Shown one piece after another: positions 24,422 through 32,671 of a stretch of DNA of 64,000 nucleotides (the first letter of the stretch is position 1; each line of letters begins with the position of its first letter). A model generated the notes under the pieces. That model searched no databases and was not told the origin of the DNA. It was given only the letters and a program-made list of their open reading frames with translations. Source of the stretch: Clostridiaceae bacterium (GTDB lineage Bacteria > Bacillota > Clostridia > Oscillospirales > Acutalibacteraceae); contig JAETSR010000002.1 of NCBI GenBank assembly GCA_021769555.1, forward strand, positions 124,001 to 188,000, given 5' to 3'. The translations under genes and the position numbers were made by a program.

Positions 24422-25108
24422 ATGGAAAACACTATGCGTCTGAAGGCGGCCCGGCGGCGGGACCTCTGCGAGAGGATGGGCCTACCCAGGTACTCCCTTG
24501 GGGAGGAGATATTCTCCTCTGTGTCCCACGGGGTTTCGGCCCTGGCAGCGGCGGCGGCCCTGGTGCTGCTGCTGGTGTTCTGCGAGAAGACCCCGGTAAA
24601 AATAGCGTCTGTAGCAGTATACGGCGGGACGATGGTGGCCCTGTACGCCGTGTCCAGCATATACCACGGCCTGGGGCTTTGCAAGGCAAAGCAGGTCTTC
24701 CGCTCCCTGGACCACTGCACCATCTTCCTGCTCATAGCCGGGACCTACACCCCCATAACCCTGGTTTGCATAGGCGGGCGGCAGGGCCTGTGGATGCTCA
24801 CAGGGGTCTGGGCGGCGGCCATAGTGGGCGTTGTGCTGAACGCCGTCAGCGTGGAGCGCTTCAAGGTGGTGTCGATGATATGCTATATCGCCATGGGCTG
24901 GGTGGTGGTTCTCTGCATGGGCACCCTCAGGGAAAACCTCAGCGGGGCCGGGTTCTGGTGCCTTCTGCTGGGCGGCGTGCTCTATACCGTGGGCGCGGTG
25001 CTCTACGGACTTGGCAAGCGGGTGCCCTATATGCACTCGGTGTTCCACCTGTTCGTGCTCATGGGCAGCGTGCTGCACGCGGCCTGCATATATCAGCTGG
25101 CGGCATAG
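24422..25108 (+). CDS. Hemolysin III (PAQR/YqfA-like) family membrane protein
   Basis: A 228-residue membrane protein with seven predicted helices. Family landmarks are EEIFSSVSHGVSAL near the N terminus, SSIYHG and LDHCTIFLLIAGTYTP in the middle, and HSVFHLFVLMGSVLHAACIY at the end; the conserved His/Asp/Ser residues of the PAQR metal site are present. The ATG at 24422 has AGGAG upstream. Its physiological role is uncertain; some relatives affect membrane lipids. Divergent from an ABC exporter with which it shares operator-like repeats. Confidence 0.9.
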   Translation: MENTMRLKAARRRDLCERMGLPRYSLGEEIFSSVSHGVSALAAAAALVLLLVFCEKTPVKIASVAVYGGTMVALYAVSSIYHGLGLCKAKQVFRSLDHCTIFLLIAGTYTPITLVCIGGRQGLWMLTGVWAAAIVGVVLNAVSVERFKVVSMICYIAMGWVVVLCMGTLRENLSGAGFWCLLLGGVLYTVGAVLYGLGKRVPYMHSVFHLFVLMGSVLHAACIYQLAA

Positions 25109-25133
25109 ACGCAAAAGTATATAAGCATAAAAA

Positions 25134-25161
25134 AAGCGGTTCTCAATTAAGAGAGCCGCTT
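25134..25161. terminator. Bidirectional terminator between hemolysin-III and RHH genes
   Basis: AAGCGGTTCTC/GAGAGCCGCTT (one G-U position) with a 6-base loop. On the minus strand it is followed by a run of seven T; on the plus strand by TTCTTTATT. Confidence 0.82.
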
Positions 25162-25179
25162 CTTTATTGCGGGCCCCGG

Positions 25180-25356
25180 CTATTCCTCCGGGGGCTTCTT
25201 ACCGCCCTTGCGCTTTCTGACACATTCCGTGAGCAAAAACTCTATCTGCCCGTTTATTGAGCGAAAGTCATCCTCCGCCCACTGTGCCAGCTCCTTCCAG
25301 AGCGTGGGGGATATCCGCAAAAGTATCTGCTTCTTGGCTTTCTCCTTCTCGTCCAT
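25180..25356 (-). CDS. Arc/MetJ-type ribbon-helix-helix small protein
   Basis: A 58-residue protein, MDEKEKAKKQILLRISPTLW..., with a short beta strand (KQILLRIS), two helices (PTLWKELAQWAEDDF; SINGQIEFLLTECVRK) and a basic tail. This is the layout of Arc-like ribbon-helix-helix DNA-binding proteins. The ATG at 25356 follows GGGAGA. It starts 16 bp after the SPFH gene and shares its promoter and terminator. A small Arc-like protein beside an SPFH gene is a pairing I believe recurs in Firmicutes, which suggests a functional link or autoregulation; this is inference. Confidence 0.8.
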   Translation of the reverse strand: MDEKEKAKKQILLRISPTLWKELAQWAEDDFRSINGQIEFLLTECVRKRKGGKKPPEE

Positions 25357-25372
25357 AGGCAGTCTCCCGTTC

Positions 25373-26395
25373 TCAGTAGATTGAGCCGCTGTTCACTACA
25401 GGCTGGGCGTCCTTGCTGCCGCAGAGCACCACTAAAAGGTTGCTGACCATCGCGGCCTTGCGCTCGTCGTCCAGGGCCACCACCTGGTCCTCATTCAGCT
25501 GCGCGAGGGCCATCTCCACCATGCCAACGGCCCCCTCCACTATCTTCTTCCTTGCGGCCACAATGGCCTCGGCCTGCTGGCGCTGGAGCATGGCGGCGGC
25601 TATCTCCGGGGCGTAGCTCAGGTGGGTTATGCGCACCTCAAGTATCTCAAGGCCCGCTATAGATACCCGCTCCTGCAAATCCTTTGTCATCATGGCGGCT
25701 ATCTCCTGGCTGCTGCCCCGAAGGGTCTTCTCGTTCTGGTCGTCCTCGTCAAAGAGGTCGTAGGGGTACATCCTCGCTATGTTCCTTGTAGCCGAGTCGC
25801 ACTGGGTGGAGAGGAACGTGCGGTAGTTCTGCACATTGAACACAGCCTTTGTGGTGTCCACTATCCGCCAGATTACGATAGTCCCGATTATAATGGGGTT
25901 GCCCCGCTCGTCGTTGACAGTCTGCTTCTCGTTATTCAGGGTCATGGTCTTCAGGCTGACTTTTTTGCTCCCCCCTGAAATGCTCATGCTCCCGTTTGCC
26001 CCCACTGTAACGCCGCTTCTCTCCGACCCGGGGTTCATGCCCGAGCAGAAAATATTGGTCCAGTAGAAGCCGTCCTTCTTGATGGTGCCGTAGTACTTGC
26101 CGAAGAGGGTGAGCACTATGGCCTCGTTGGGGTTTATCGTCTTGAACCCCGCGCAGAGCACAAAGCCCAGCACCATGACAATAATGCCGCCGAAGAGCAT
26201 TGTAAGCCCCAGGGCGCTGACCGCGTCCTCGCTGCCCATCTCAATGCTGTACTGCACCAGGTTCACTATCCCCAGCACCATCACGGCCGCGCCCCCCAGT
26301 ATCATCAGCAGGACCAGCGCCAGCATGCCAAAGCCGTTCAGGGTCTTTGCGGGCTTCTCCTCATAGCGGTTGATAATCTTCTCGTTTTGTTCCAT
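25373..26395 (-). CDS. SPFH/Band-7 domain membrane protein
   Basis: A 340-residue protein with two membrane helices (about residues 22-48 and 62-84), then an SPFH (stomatin/prohibitin/flotillin) domain: [46 protein letters not shown], and a C-terminal coiled helix, [30 protein letters not shown], typical for oligomerising members. It is expected to scaffold membrane microdomains or hold protease/efflux partners. It has a perfect promoter and is followed by the ribbon-helix-helix gene. The exact role is unknown. Confidence 0.88.
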   Translation of the reverse strand: MEQNEKIINRYEEKPAKTLNGFGMLALVLLMILGGAAVMVLGIVNLVQYSIEMGSEDAVSALGLTMLFGGIIVMVLGFVLCAGFKTINPNEAIVLTLFGKYYGTIKKDGFYWTNIFCSGMNPGSERSGVTVGANGSMSISGGSKKVSLKTMTLNNEKQTVNDERGNPIIIGTIVIWRIVDTTKAVFNVQNYRTFLSTQCDSATRNIARMYPYDLFDEDDQNEKTLRGSSQEIAAMMTKDLQERVSIAGLEILEVRITHLSYAPEIAAAMLQRQQAEAIVAARKKIVEGAVGMVEMALAQLNEDQVVALDDERKAAMVSNLLVVLCGSKDAQPVVNSGSIY

Positions 26396-26442
26396 GTATC
26401 CTGTCCCCTTTCATATGTCGGGCTTGATTGCCCTTTGATATT

Positions 26443-26471
26443 ATTATAATATCAGTCCGTATCTTTGTCAA
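26443..26471 (-). promoter_or_regulatory. Promoter of the SPFH-RHH operon
   Basis: Minus-strand TTGACA (26466-26471) and TATAAT (26443-26448) exactly 17 bp apart: a consensus sigma-A promoter, divergent from feoA. Confidence 0.88.
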
Positions 26472-26516
26472 GAGATTTTTTCATTTGCACCCCCATGGAA
26501 AACTCCCCTTTTCATA

Positions 26517-26545
26517 TTGACTTCCCATTCCAAACGTGCTATAAT
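26517..26545 (+). promoter_or_regulatory. Promoter of feoAB
   Basis: TTGACT (26517-26522) and TATAAT (26540-26545), 17 bp apart. No clear Fur- or DtxR-type palindrome stands out to me around it. Confidence 0.8.
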
Positions 26546-26565
26546 TTTTCCCGGAGGGATGTGGA

Positions 26566-26790
26566 ATGAAGCTATCAGACACAGCGCCCGGCCGCCTTTT
26601 TTATGTGGCTGGGTTAGACTTGCCTAACGAACTCTCAAGGCGCCTTGAGGCCCTTGGGATGATAGAGGGCAGCACTGTGAAGGTCCTGCGCAGGAAAAGG
26701 CGCGGGGCAATGATAATAACTGTGCGCGGCACGCGCTTTGCTTTGGGGCGGAGCATTGCCGAGCATATATCGGTAAGGGAGGCGGTTTAA
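26566..26790 (+). CDS. feoA: Ferrous iron transport protein A (FeoA)
   Basis: A 74-residue SH3-like FeoA domain protein: PGRLFYVAGLD, RLEALGMIEGSTVKVLRRKRRG and ITVRGTRFALGRSIAEHISV. FeoA is a small cytoplasmic partner of the FeoB ferrous-iron transporter. CGGAGGGATGTGGA precedes the ATG. Its stop codon directly touches the GTG start of feoB, so the two are coupled. Confidence 0.92.
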   Translation: MKLSDTAPGRLFYVAGLDLPNELSRRLEALGMIEGSTVKVLRRKRRGAMIITVRGTRFALGRSIAEHISVREAV

Positions 26791-28866
26791 GTGGCAAAGG
26801 AGATATCCATAGGCTTTGCCGGCAACCCCAACTGCGGCAAGACCACCCTGTTCAACGCCTATACCGGCGCGAACCTGAAGGTGGCCAACTGGCCGGGGGT
26901 CACTGTTGAGAAGAAGGAGGGGCGCTTCAGGTTCCACGACAGCGAGTACCGCCTCACCGACCTTCCCGGGGCCTACAGCCTCACCTGCTACACCATGGAG
27001 GAGCAGGTCACCCGGCAGTATATACTAAGCGACGAGGTTGACGTGATAATAGACGTGGCCGACGCCTCGGCATTGCAGCGGAACCTATATCTCACCTTAC
27101 AGCTCATAGAGCTGGGCAAGCCCGTGATACTGGCCCTCAACATGATGGACATAGTTGAAAAGCGGGGCATGGAGATAGACACCCACCGCCTGCCTGAAAT
27201 GCTGGGCATACCGGTGATACCTGTCTCCGCCCGGCGCAAGACCGGCCTTGACATACTCATGCACGCCGCCGCCCACCATGTTGATAAGCCCTCGGATGTG
27301 CCCCTTATACACCACCACGGCGGGCAGAATAAAATGACCCAGAGCACCCGGCCTAGTCACAGGCACCAGCACCATTCAGAGTACGCCATGGTGTACTCCG
27401 ACCTTATCGAGGACAAGATAGACCAGCTCATAGACGAGCTGCAAGCCCGGTATCCGGGCCTGCAAAACTACCGCTGGCACGCCATCAAGCTTTTGGAGGG
27501 GGATAAGGAGCTCACCGAGAAATATCCCGTGGACCGGCCGGATGTGCTGGACAGGAGCTACGAGCAGGACATCATAAATGAGAAGTACGACTTTATAGAC
27601 GAGATAATCGGGGAGGTCGTGGTAAACCGGGAGGAGCGCACCGCCCTCACGGACCGGGCCGACAGCCTGCTCACCCACCCTGTCTGGGGGCTGCCCATCT
27701 TCCTTTTGATTATGGCCCTGGTGTTCTTCCTCACCTTCACCGTGGGGGACTGGCTCAAGGAGTACTTCCAGCTGGGCCTGGACTGGTTCTCCGGCGGGGT
27801 GCTGAACGTCCTCCGGTCCTGGGAGGTGGCCCCCACCCTTATCTCCCTGATAGTGGACGGCATTATCACCGGTGTTGGCGGCATACTCACCTTCCTGCCC
27901 AACATCATCATCCTGTTCCTGGCTTTAGCTTTCCTGGAGGACAGCGGCTATATGTCCCGGGTGGCCTATGTTATGGACGGCGTAATGGGCAAGCTGGGGC
28001 TCTCCGGCCGGGCCTTTATCCCCATGATTCTGGGCTTTGGCTGCAGCGTCCCGGCGATAATGGCCTCAAGGGCCCTTGAGAATAAGCGGGACCGGTACAA
28101 GACCATGCTCATAACCCCCTTCATGTCCTGCAGCGCGAGGCTCCCAATCTACGTGCTCTTCTCCGAAATGTTCTTCCCGGGCCACGCCATGATTGCGGCC
28201 TATTCCATGTATATTCTGGGGGTGCTTGTGGCCGTCCTCTGTGCGTTCATCATGCGCCTTATGGACCGCCGCGCCGGGGATAATCACGGCGGCGCCCTTC
28301 TGATAGAGCTCCCTGAGTACAAGTCCCCCAGCGCCCATACCATCTTCATCTACGTCTGGGAGAAGGTGAAGGACTACCTCACCCGGGCGGGCACGGTCAT
28401 CTTCGTGGCCTCCATCATCATGTGGGCCCTCCTGAACTTCGGGCCCTCCGGCTATTCTACAGATATGTCCGATACCTTCGGCTCCCTTTTGGGCCGCTGG
28501 CTGGTGCCCTTCTTTGCCCCTGTGGGGCTCGGGTACTGGCAGATAGTTGTGGCACTTATTGCGGGGGTCTCAGCTAAAGAGGTCGTGGTATCCAGCTGCG
28601 CGGTGCTCTTCAGCGTCAATAATGTGAACTCCGCGGCAGGGATGGCCTCGCTCTCCGCTATACTGGGCGGCATGGGCTTCGGCCCCGCCAACGCCCTGGC
28701 GCTTATGACCTTCTCGCTGCTGTACATACCCTGCGCGGCGACCCTTGCCACTATACGCAAAGAGACCGGGAGCTGGAAGTGGATGCTGGGGACGGCGGTG
28801 TTTCAGGTTGCCGTGGCCTGGGCTGTGAGCTTTGTTGTGTACCATGGGGCTTTGCTTTTGGTATGA
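26791..28866 (+). CDS. feoB: Ferrous iron transport protein B (FeoB)
   Basis: A 691-residue ferrous-iron transporter. The N-terminal G domain has GNPNCGKTT (G1), DLPGAYSL (G3), LNMMD (G4) and SARRKTG (G5), then the helical GDI domain, then the Gate/nucleoside-recognition membrane domains with FGCSVPAIMASRALENKRDR and SCSARLPIYVLFSEMF. It starts with GTG. A His-rich segment (IHHHGG ... HRHQHH, about residues 171-194) is inserted between the G and helical domains; this is not typical and might bind metal. Expected in the cytoplasmic membrane with FeoA. Confidence 0.95.
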   Translation: MAKEISIGFAGNPNCGKTTLFNAYTGANLKVANWPGVTVEKKEGRFRFHDSEYRLTDLPGAYSLTCYTMEEQVTRQYILSDEVDVIIDVADASALQRNLYLTLQLIELGKPVILALNMMDIVEKRGMEIDTHRLPEMLGIPVIPVSARRKTGLDILMHAAAHHVDKPSDVPLIHHHGGQNKMTQSTRPSHRHQHHSEYAMVYSDLIEDKIDQLIDELQARYPGLQNYRWHAIKLLEGDKELTEKYPVDRPDVLDRSYEQDIINEKYDFIDEIIGEVVVNREERTALTDRADSLLTHPVWGLPIFLLIMALVFFLTFTVGDWLKEYFQLGLDWFSGGVLNVLRSWEVAPTLISLIVDGIITGVGGILTFLPNIIILFLALAFLEDSGYMSRVAYVMDGVMGKLGLSGRAFIPMILGFGCSVPAIMASRALENKRDRYKTMLITPFMSCSARLPIYVLFSEMFFPGHAMIAAYSMYILGVLVAVLCAFIMRLMDRRAGDNHGGALLIELPEYKSPSAHTIFIYVWEKVKDYLTRAGTVIFVASIIMWALLNFGPSGYSTDMSDTFGSLLGRWLVPFFAPVGLGYWQIVVALIAGVSAKEVVVSSCAVLFSVNNVNSAAGMASLSAILGGMGFGPANALALMTFSLLYIPCAATLATIRKETGSWKWMLGTAVFQVAVAWAVSFVVYHGALLLV

Positions 28867-28880
28867 TTATAGGGGGAAAA

Positions 28881-29411
28881 ATGCGGTTAGTTTCAAGAAA
28901 AGTCACTCTCGCCCATAAGGACATAAGGCGCATATACCTTGACTCCTTCCCCAGGGAGGAGCGTATGCCTTTTCCTATGATGGTCGCAATGTCAAAGCTC
29001 TGGAACACCGAGTTTACCGGGTTTTATAAGGACGGCGTCCCTGTGGGGCTTTTGTATCTCGCCCATAACAGCAGGCTGGTTTTTATAATGTTTCTGGCTG
29101 TTGACAGTGCGCTTCGCTCAAGCGGGTTTGGTTCTGAGATACTTCGGTATGTACGGGAAAAGTTTCCTGAGAGGAAGATAATTGTTTCTATTGAGCCCTG
29201 TATTCCCGGGGCGCCTGATTTGGAGCTTAGGGAGCGCCGCCGGGAGTTTTACTTGCGCAACGGGTATGCTGAAACAGGGTATATGATGAAGCTGGGCGGG
29301 GTTGAGCAGGAGATTCTCGCTGCTGGCGGGGCGTTTGCGAAGGGTGAGCTGGGGAGGTTCTTTGTGTTGTATAGTTTTGGGTCGGTTTGGCCTAAGATTT
29401 GGGTGAAATGA
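28881..29411 (+). CDS. GNAT family N-acetyltransferase
   Basis: A 176-residue protein with GNAT-like order: DIRRIYLDSFPREERMPF near the start, VGLLYLAHNSRLVFIMFLAVDSALRSSGFGSEILRYVREKF (a degenerate acetyl-CoA loop, SSGFGS) and REFYLRNGYAETGYMMKLGG at the end. AGGGGG stands 5 bp before the ATG, 14 bp after feoB, so it may ride on the feo transcript. Substrate unknown. Confidence 0.75.
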   Translation: MRLVSRKVTLAHKDIRRIYLDSFPREERMPFPMMVAMSKLWNTEFTGFYKDGVPVGLLYLAHNSRLVFIMFLAVDSALRSSGFGSEILRYVREKFPERKIIVSIEPCIPGAPDLELRERRREFYLRNGYAETGYMMKLGGVEQEILAAGGAFAKGELGRFFVLYSFGSVWPKIWVK

Positions 29412-29450
29412 TTTTGGCCCCCTTGGGCGAACTCCTGTAAGGAAGTTAAT

Positions 29451-29482
29451 ACCCACTGAAAAGAAGTTGATTTTCAGTGGGT
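29451..29482 (+). terminator. Hairpin after feo-linked acetyltransferase
   Basis: Perfect 12-bp arms ACCCACTGAAAA/TTTTCAGTGGGT with an 8-base loop, followed by only a short T stretch (GCTGCTTT). Probably terminates or delimits the feo transcript. Confidence 0.6.
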
Positions 29483-29529
29483 GCTGCTTTATAATTGACC
29501 TATCGACAAATTCTAATTTGGAGGCCCCT

Positions 29530-30000
29530 ATGAAAGACATATCTCTATGTATTATGACCAGGGAGCTTTGCCACGAATTATATAAAGGTTGGGAGAATGA
29601 TTCTGACATATATATGGACATGGATTTGTTTGAGCCTTACCAATATAATGAGAACGCAGTAAACAGATATTTTGACTCCAAGCAGGATTCCTCCCGTGTC
29701 CTTTTTGCAATTATAAAAGATGACAAACCAATAGGAGAGATTCAACTAAAGCAAATCAATTACAAGAGCAAAGAATGCACATTAAGTATTCATATGCAAA
29801 ATGACGACGTAAAAGGGCATGGATATGGCTCCTGTGCAGAACGGTTAATTTTGCAGTACGCTTTTAATGTTTTGGGAATGGTCGCAGTGAATGCTGATAC
29901 AGTTATAAAGAATACTCGGAGCCAACACGTTCTTGAAAAAGTAGGATTTCAGTATATAAGAGAAGCGGACGGATTTAAGTATTATCGGTATGTGAGATAA
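29530..30000 (+). CDS. GNAT family N-acetyltransferase (RimJ/RimL-like)
   Basis: A 156-residue acetyltransferase: KPIGEIQLKQINYKSKECTLSIHM, the acetyl-CoA loop DDVKGHGYGSCAERLILQYAF, and NTRSQHVLEKVGFQYIREADGFKYYRY, typical of the RimJ/RimL group. TTGGAGG precedes the ATG at 29530. The gene is distinctly AT-richer than its neighbours, and uses codons such as ATA, TTA and AAA that they avoid, so it was probably acquired separately. Target (ribosomal protein, antibiotic or metabolite) unknown. Confidence 0.85.
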   Translation: MKDISLCIMTRELCHELYKGWENDSDIYMDMDLFEPYQYNENAVNRYFDSKQDSSRVLFAIIKDDKPIGEIQLKQINYKSKECTLSIHMQNDDVKGHGYGSCAERLILQYAFNVLGMVAVNADTVIKNTRSQHVLEKVGFQYIREADGFKYYRYVR

Positions 30001-30060
30001 ATTCCATTTTATCCTTCTCCCCACGAACACTTTTCTTGAAAGTGTCATAGTGGGTTACGC

Positions 30061-30197
30061 AGTATAAAAAGGGCAAGGTAGACCGTAGCGGTCTGCCTTG
30101 CCCTTGGTTGGGGGCCTTTTTTCCTTGCCTGCGGCAAGCCCAAGGTCGTGGGGCGCTGCCCCACACCCTGCAGCCTTTGAAAAGGTTGACGAAACTT
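30061..30197. repeat. Hairpin-rich intergenic repeat-like element
   Basis: No gene is visible. A 17-bp stem (arms 30069-30085 and 30089-30105, one G-U position) forms a very stable hairpin. It is followed by a T-run (30117-30122) and two short stems, CTTGCC/GGCAAG and GTGGGGC/GCCCCAC (30148-30164). The first hairpin plus T-run can terminate the acetyltransferase gene. The rest resembles palindromic intergenic repeats found in this group of Clostridia. Confidence 0.6.
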
Positions 30198-31472
30198 TTA
30201 CCGTGCTTCGCACACGCGCAGTACTTCTCGGGCCGCGCACATCACCCCCAGCTGGCCGCCGGCGTAGTTCAGGCCCCCCTGCATCCACACGGCGTAGGGC
30301 TCCCGCAGGGGCGCGTCCGCAGACATCTCAATGGACGACCCCAGCGTAAACGCCCCCGCTGCCATTATCACTTCGCTGTCATACCCCGGCATGGGGCTCG
30401 GCTCCGGCACCACGAACGCGTCCACCGGCGACGCGCTCTGCACCCCCCGGCAGAAGGCCTCAAGCTTCTCCCGCTCCCTCAGCTTCACCGCCTGTATGAT
30501 GTCCGCTCTCACTTCCTCTGGCCCCGGAGTCACCTCATACCCCAGCTCAGAAAACAGCGCCGCGCAGAATACCGCCGTCTTCAAGGCCTCCCCGGTCACA
30601 GCTGGCGCGTGGAAGGCCCCCATGAAAAGCTCCCGGTTATGCCCAAGGGTGCACCCCAGCTCCCGGCCTGTGCCCGGGGTGGTGAGCCTGTAGGAGCAGA
30701 GCTCCACTAAGTCCTTGCGCCCGGCGATGTACCCCCCCGTGGGGGCTATGCCGCCGCCGGGGTTCTTTATAAGCGAGCCCGCCATCAGGTCGGCCCCATG
30801 TGAGGTTGGCTCGTCCCGCTCCACGAACTCCCCGTAGCAGTTGTCCACCATCACTATGCACCCGGGGGCCCTCTCCTTCACAAAGCCCGCCAGCCGCTCT
30901 ATTTCCCCGACGCTCATGGAGGGCCGAAGGGTGTAGCCCCTTGAGCGCTGGATATACACCATCCGGCAGTTCTTACAGAGCTCCCGCTCCAGCTCCTTAT
31001 AGTCTATCCCGCCATCAGGAAGCAGGTCTATCTGCTCATAGACTATGCCGAAATCCCTGAGGCTCCCCGGCTCCTCCCGTCCGGGCAGGCCGAAGACCCC
31101 CTGTATGGTGTCGTAGGGCGTGCCGGTCACTGAGAGCACCGTGTCCCCCGGCCGGAGCACCCCGAAGAGGGCCACCGTGAGGGCGTGGGTGCCGCTGACA
31201 AAATTATAGCGCACTAAAGCGTCCTCGGCGCCGAAGGCATAGGCATAGACCTCGTCAAGCTGGTCCCGGCCCCTGTCGCCGTAGCCGTAGCCGGTGCTGG
31301 CAATAAAGCTGCTCTCGCTGACCCTGGCCCTCTGAAACGCCGCCAGCATTTTCTGGGAGTTCCAGCGCTTTATCTCCTCTATGCGCCTGAACTGCCCCGC
31401 CGCCCGCTCCTCGGCCCTAGCGGCCAGCTCCAAAAGCCCGGCGTCCATTTGAAAAAACGGATAATTCTCCAT
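30198..31472 (-). CDS. Methionine gamma-lyase-like PLP enzyme (aluminium-resistance family)
   Basis: A 424-residue fold-type-I PLP enzyme of the group annotated as methionine gamma-lyase family or aluminium-resistance protein (YnbB-like). Evidence: YNFVSGTHALTVALFGVLRPGDTVLSVTG around the cofactor phosphate site, MVDNCYGEFVERDEPT (Asp for the pyridine N), and DLMAGSLIKNPGGGIAPTGGYIAG, where Lys of SLIKN binds PLP. The ATG at 31472 has AAAGGTGA upstream. It lies 16 bp after an acetyltransferase gene in a likely secG-acetyltransferase-lyase unit. Substrate is uncertain; a C-S lyase reaction is family-based. Confidence 0.88.
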   Translation of the reverse strand: MENYPFFQMDAGLLELAARAEERAAGQFRRIEEIKRWNSQKMLAAFQRARVSESSFIASTGYGYGDRGRDQLDEVYAYAFGAEDALVRYNFVSGTHALTVALFGVLRPGDTVLSVTGTPYDTIQGVFGLPGREEPGSLRDFGIVYEQIDLLPDGGIDYKELERELCKNCRMVYIQRSRGYTLRPSMSVGEIERLAGFVKERAPGCIVMVDNCYGEFVERDEPTSHGADLMAGSLIKNPGGGIAPTGGYIAGRKDLVELCSYRLTTPGTGRELGCTLGHNRELFMGAFHAPAVTGEALKTAVFCAALFSELGYEVTPGPEEVRADIIQAVKLREREKLEAFCRGVQSASPVDAFVVPEPSPMPGYDSEVIMAAGAFTLGSSIEMSADAPLREPYAVWMQGGLNYAGGQLGVMCAAREVLRVCEAR

Positions 31473-31488
31473 CTGAAATCACCTTTTC

Positions 31489-32208
31489 TTAAAAATTCTG
31501 CTGGGTCCAGCGGCCGTGCTCACTATAGCCCAGCCTCTCATAAAACCCGCGGTTTCTGCCGCTCTCCCTAAGGAGATACAGCCTGCGCCCGGGCAGGGCC
31601 CGCTCCACGTCCCTCATGAGCCCCACTCCAATGCCCCTTCTGCGGCAGTCCTCCCTCACGGCGACAGCCGAGAGCAGGGCCTCCCTGTCCGTCACCGCCG
31701 AAACCACCGCGCAGCCCGCAAGCTCCCCAAAAGCATACGCCCCCAGCGCCACAGCCCCGCCGTGCCTAATCCTGTGGGACATGTCCAGATAAAAGGGCTC
31801 GAAGTCAACAGGCATACCGGCGGCTGTCAGCAGGGCGTGAATCTCTCTAAGGCCTGGGGCTTGAAAGCTCTCCGGTACTCCCGCCGGCAGGTCCTTTGCC
31901 ATTACCGCGCCGTGCACTGAGGCTTCAAGCCCCAGGCTCCGGGCCGTGCCGCTGTCCGCAATAACGCTGCCGGGGCCTATGATACTGATAAACTCCCGGG
32001 CCTCTCCGGGGTCGCCTGGGGAGCCCGATATGGTCAGCTGGCCGTCCAAAAGTCCGTAGGCGGCGCTGCCGTCTGTCCAAAAGCGGAGGAAGCTTCGGGA
32101 GAAGCCGTAGGCCCCGGCAATAGCCCTGAGCTTACAGCCGAGGGCCGAGCCCCGGCAGATTTGAAAGAGCTCCTCCCCCTCCACGGCGGCGCTCACCAGC
32201 CTAATCAC
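31489..32208 (-). CDS. GNAT family N-acetyltransferase with extra N-terminal domain
   Basis: A 239-residue protein. The C-terminal ~120 residues are a GNAT domain: GAYAFGELAGCAVVSAVTDREALLSAVAVREDCRRRGIGVGLM (acetyl-CoA loop RRRGIG) and NRGFYERLGYSEHGRW. The N-terminal ~115 residues resemble a second, degenerate GNAT-like half. It starts at a GTG with AGAGGGAGGG upstream. It is between secG, after a terminator-like hairpin, and the PLP enzyme gene. Substrate unknown. Confidence 0.8.
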   Translation of the reverse strand: MIRLVSAAVEGEELFQICRGSALGCKLRAIAGAYGFSRSFLRFWTDGSAAYGLLDGQLTISGSPGDPGEAREFISIIGPGSVIADSGTARSLGLEASVHGAVMAKDLPAGVPESFQAPGLREIHALLTAAGMPVDFEPFYLDMSHRIRHGGAVALGAYAFGELAGCAVVSAVTDREALLSAVAVREDCRRRGIGVGLMRDVERALPGRRLYLLRESGRNRGFYERLGYSEHGRWTQQNF

Positions 32209-32231
32209 TGAGGGCCCTCCCTCTGTACAAC

Positions 32232-32256
32232 GAAAAAGCCCCGCTCGCGGCGAGGC
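32232..32256 (-). terminator. Terminator/attenuator after secG
   Basis: On the minus strand GCCTCGC and GCGGGGC form a stem with a 5-base loop, directly followed by five T. Read-through to the acetyltransferase gene is possible. Confidence 0.6.
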
Positions 32257-32277
32257 GTCTTCTTTGGGTAAGCCTTC

Positions 32278-32526
32278 TCACTTTACGAAGTACATCACCG
32301 CGTTGGCAACGATTACCAGCACGAAGAAGCCGACGGCGATAAACTTCGTCCAGCGGGACAGGAACGCGTCCACGGAGCGGGCCTTATTCTTTGAGAGGAA
32401 GGTGTCCGCGGCGCCGGTGATGGCCCCCATGTTCTTCTGATTGCCCTCCTGTAGGAGCACCACCAGGATTATCGCCACTGAAAAGATAAGCAGAGCGACG
32501 GCAAATATAATCTCGAAAACAGTCAT
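32278..32526 (-). CDS. secG: Preprotein translocase subunit SecG
   Basis: An 82-residue protein with two membrane helices (about 3-25 and 58-80) and the conserved loop VVLLQEGNQKNMGAITGAADTFLSKNKARS between them, typical of SecG. It helps SecYEG move proteins across the membrane. The start has AAGGAGG upstream, and a GCGGC/GCCGC hairpin in the short leader sits just before the ribosome site. Confidence 0.94.
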   Translation of the reverse strand: MTVFEIIFAVALLIFSVAIILVVLLQEGNQKNMGAITGAADTFLSKNKARSVDAFLSRWTKFIAVGFFVLVIVANAVMYFVK

Positions 32527-32571
32527 TCTTAATTCCTCCTTGCGGCAGCAAGCCGCTTAGTCACACTGTAT

Positions 32572-32600
32572 ATAATAGCATGTCCGGAAAGCTTTTGCAA
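32572..32600 (-). promoter_or_regulatory. secG promoter
   Basis: Minus-strand TTGCAA (32595-32600) and TATTAT (32572-32577), 17 bp apart, about 45 bp before secG. Confidence 0.68.
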
Positions 32601-32671
32601 GCCCCGGGAAAGATTTTGCGAAAAATTCAGAAAAATTTTTCTTCCGGGTGAATAGCCCCGCCCGGACCGGT

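Noticed and set aside
24400-25260. Alternative long frame overlapping the hemolysin-III gene
   Set aside because: It lacks membrane-protein character and conserved motifs, which the 24422 frame has in full.
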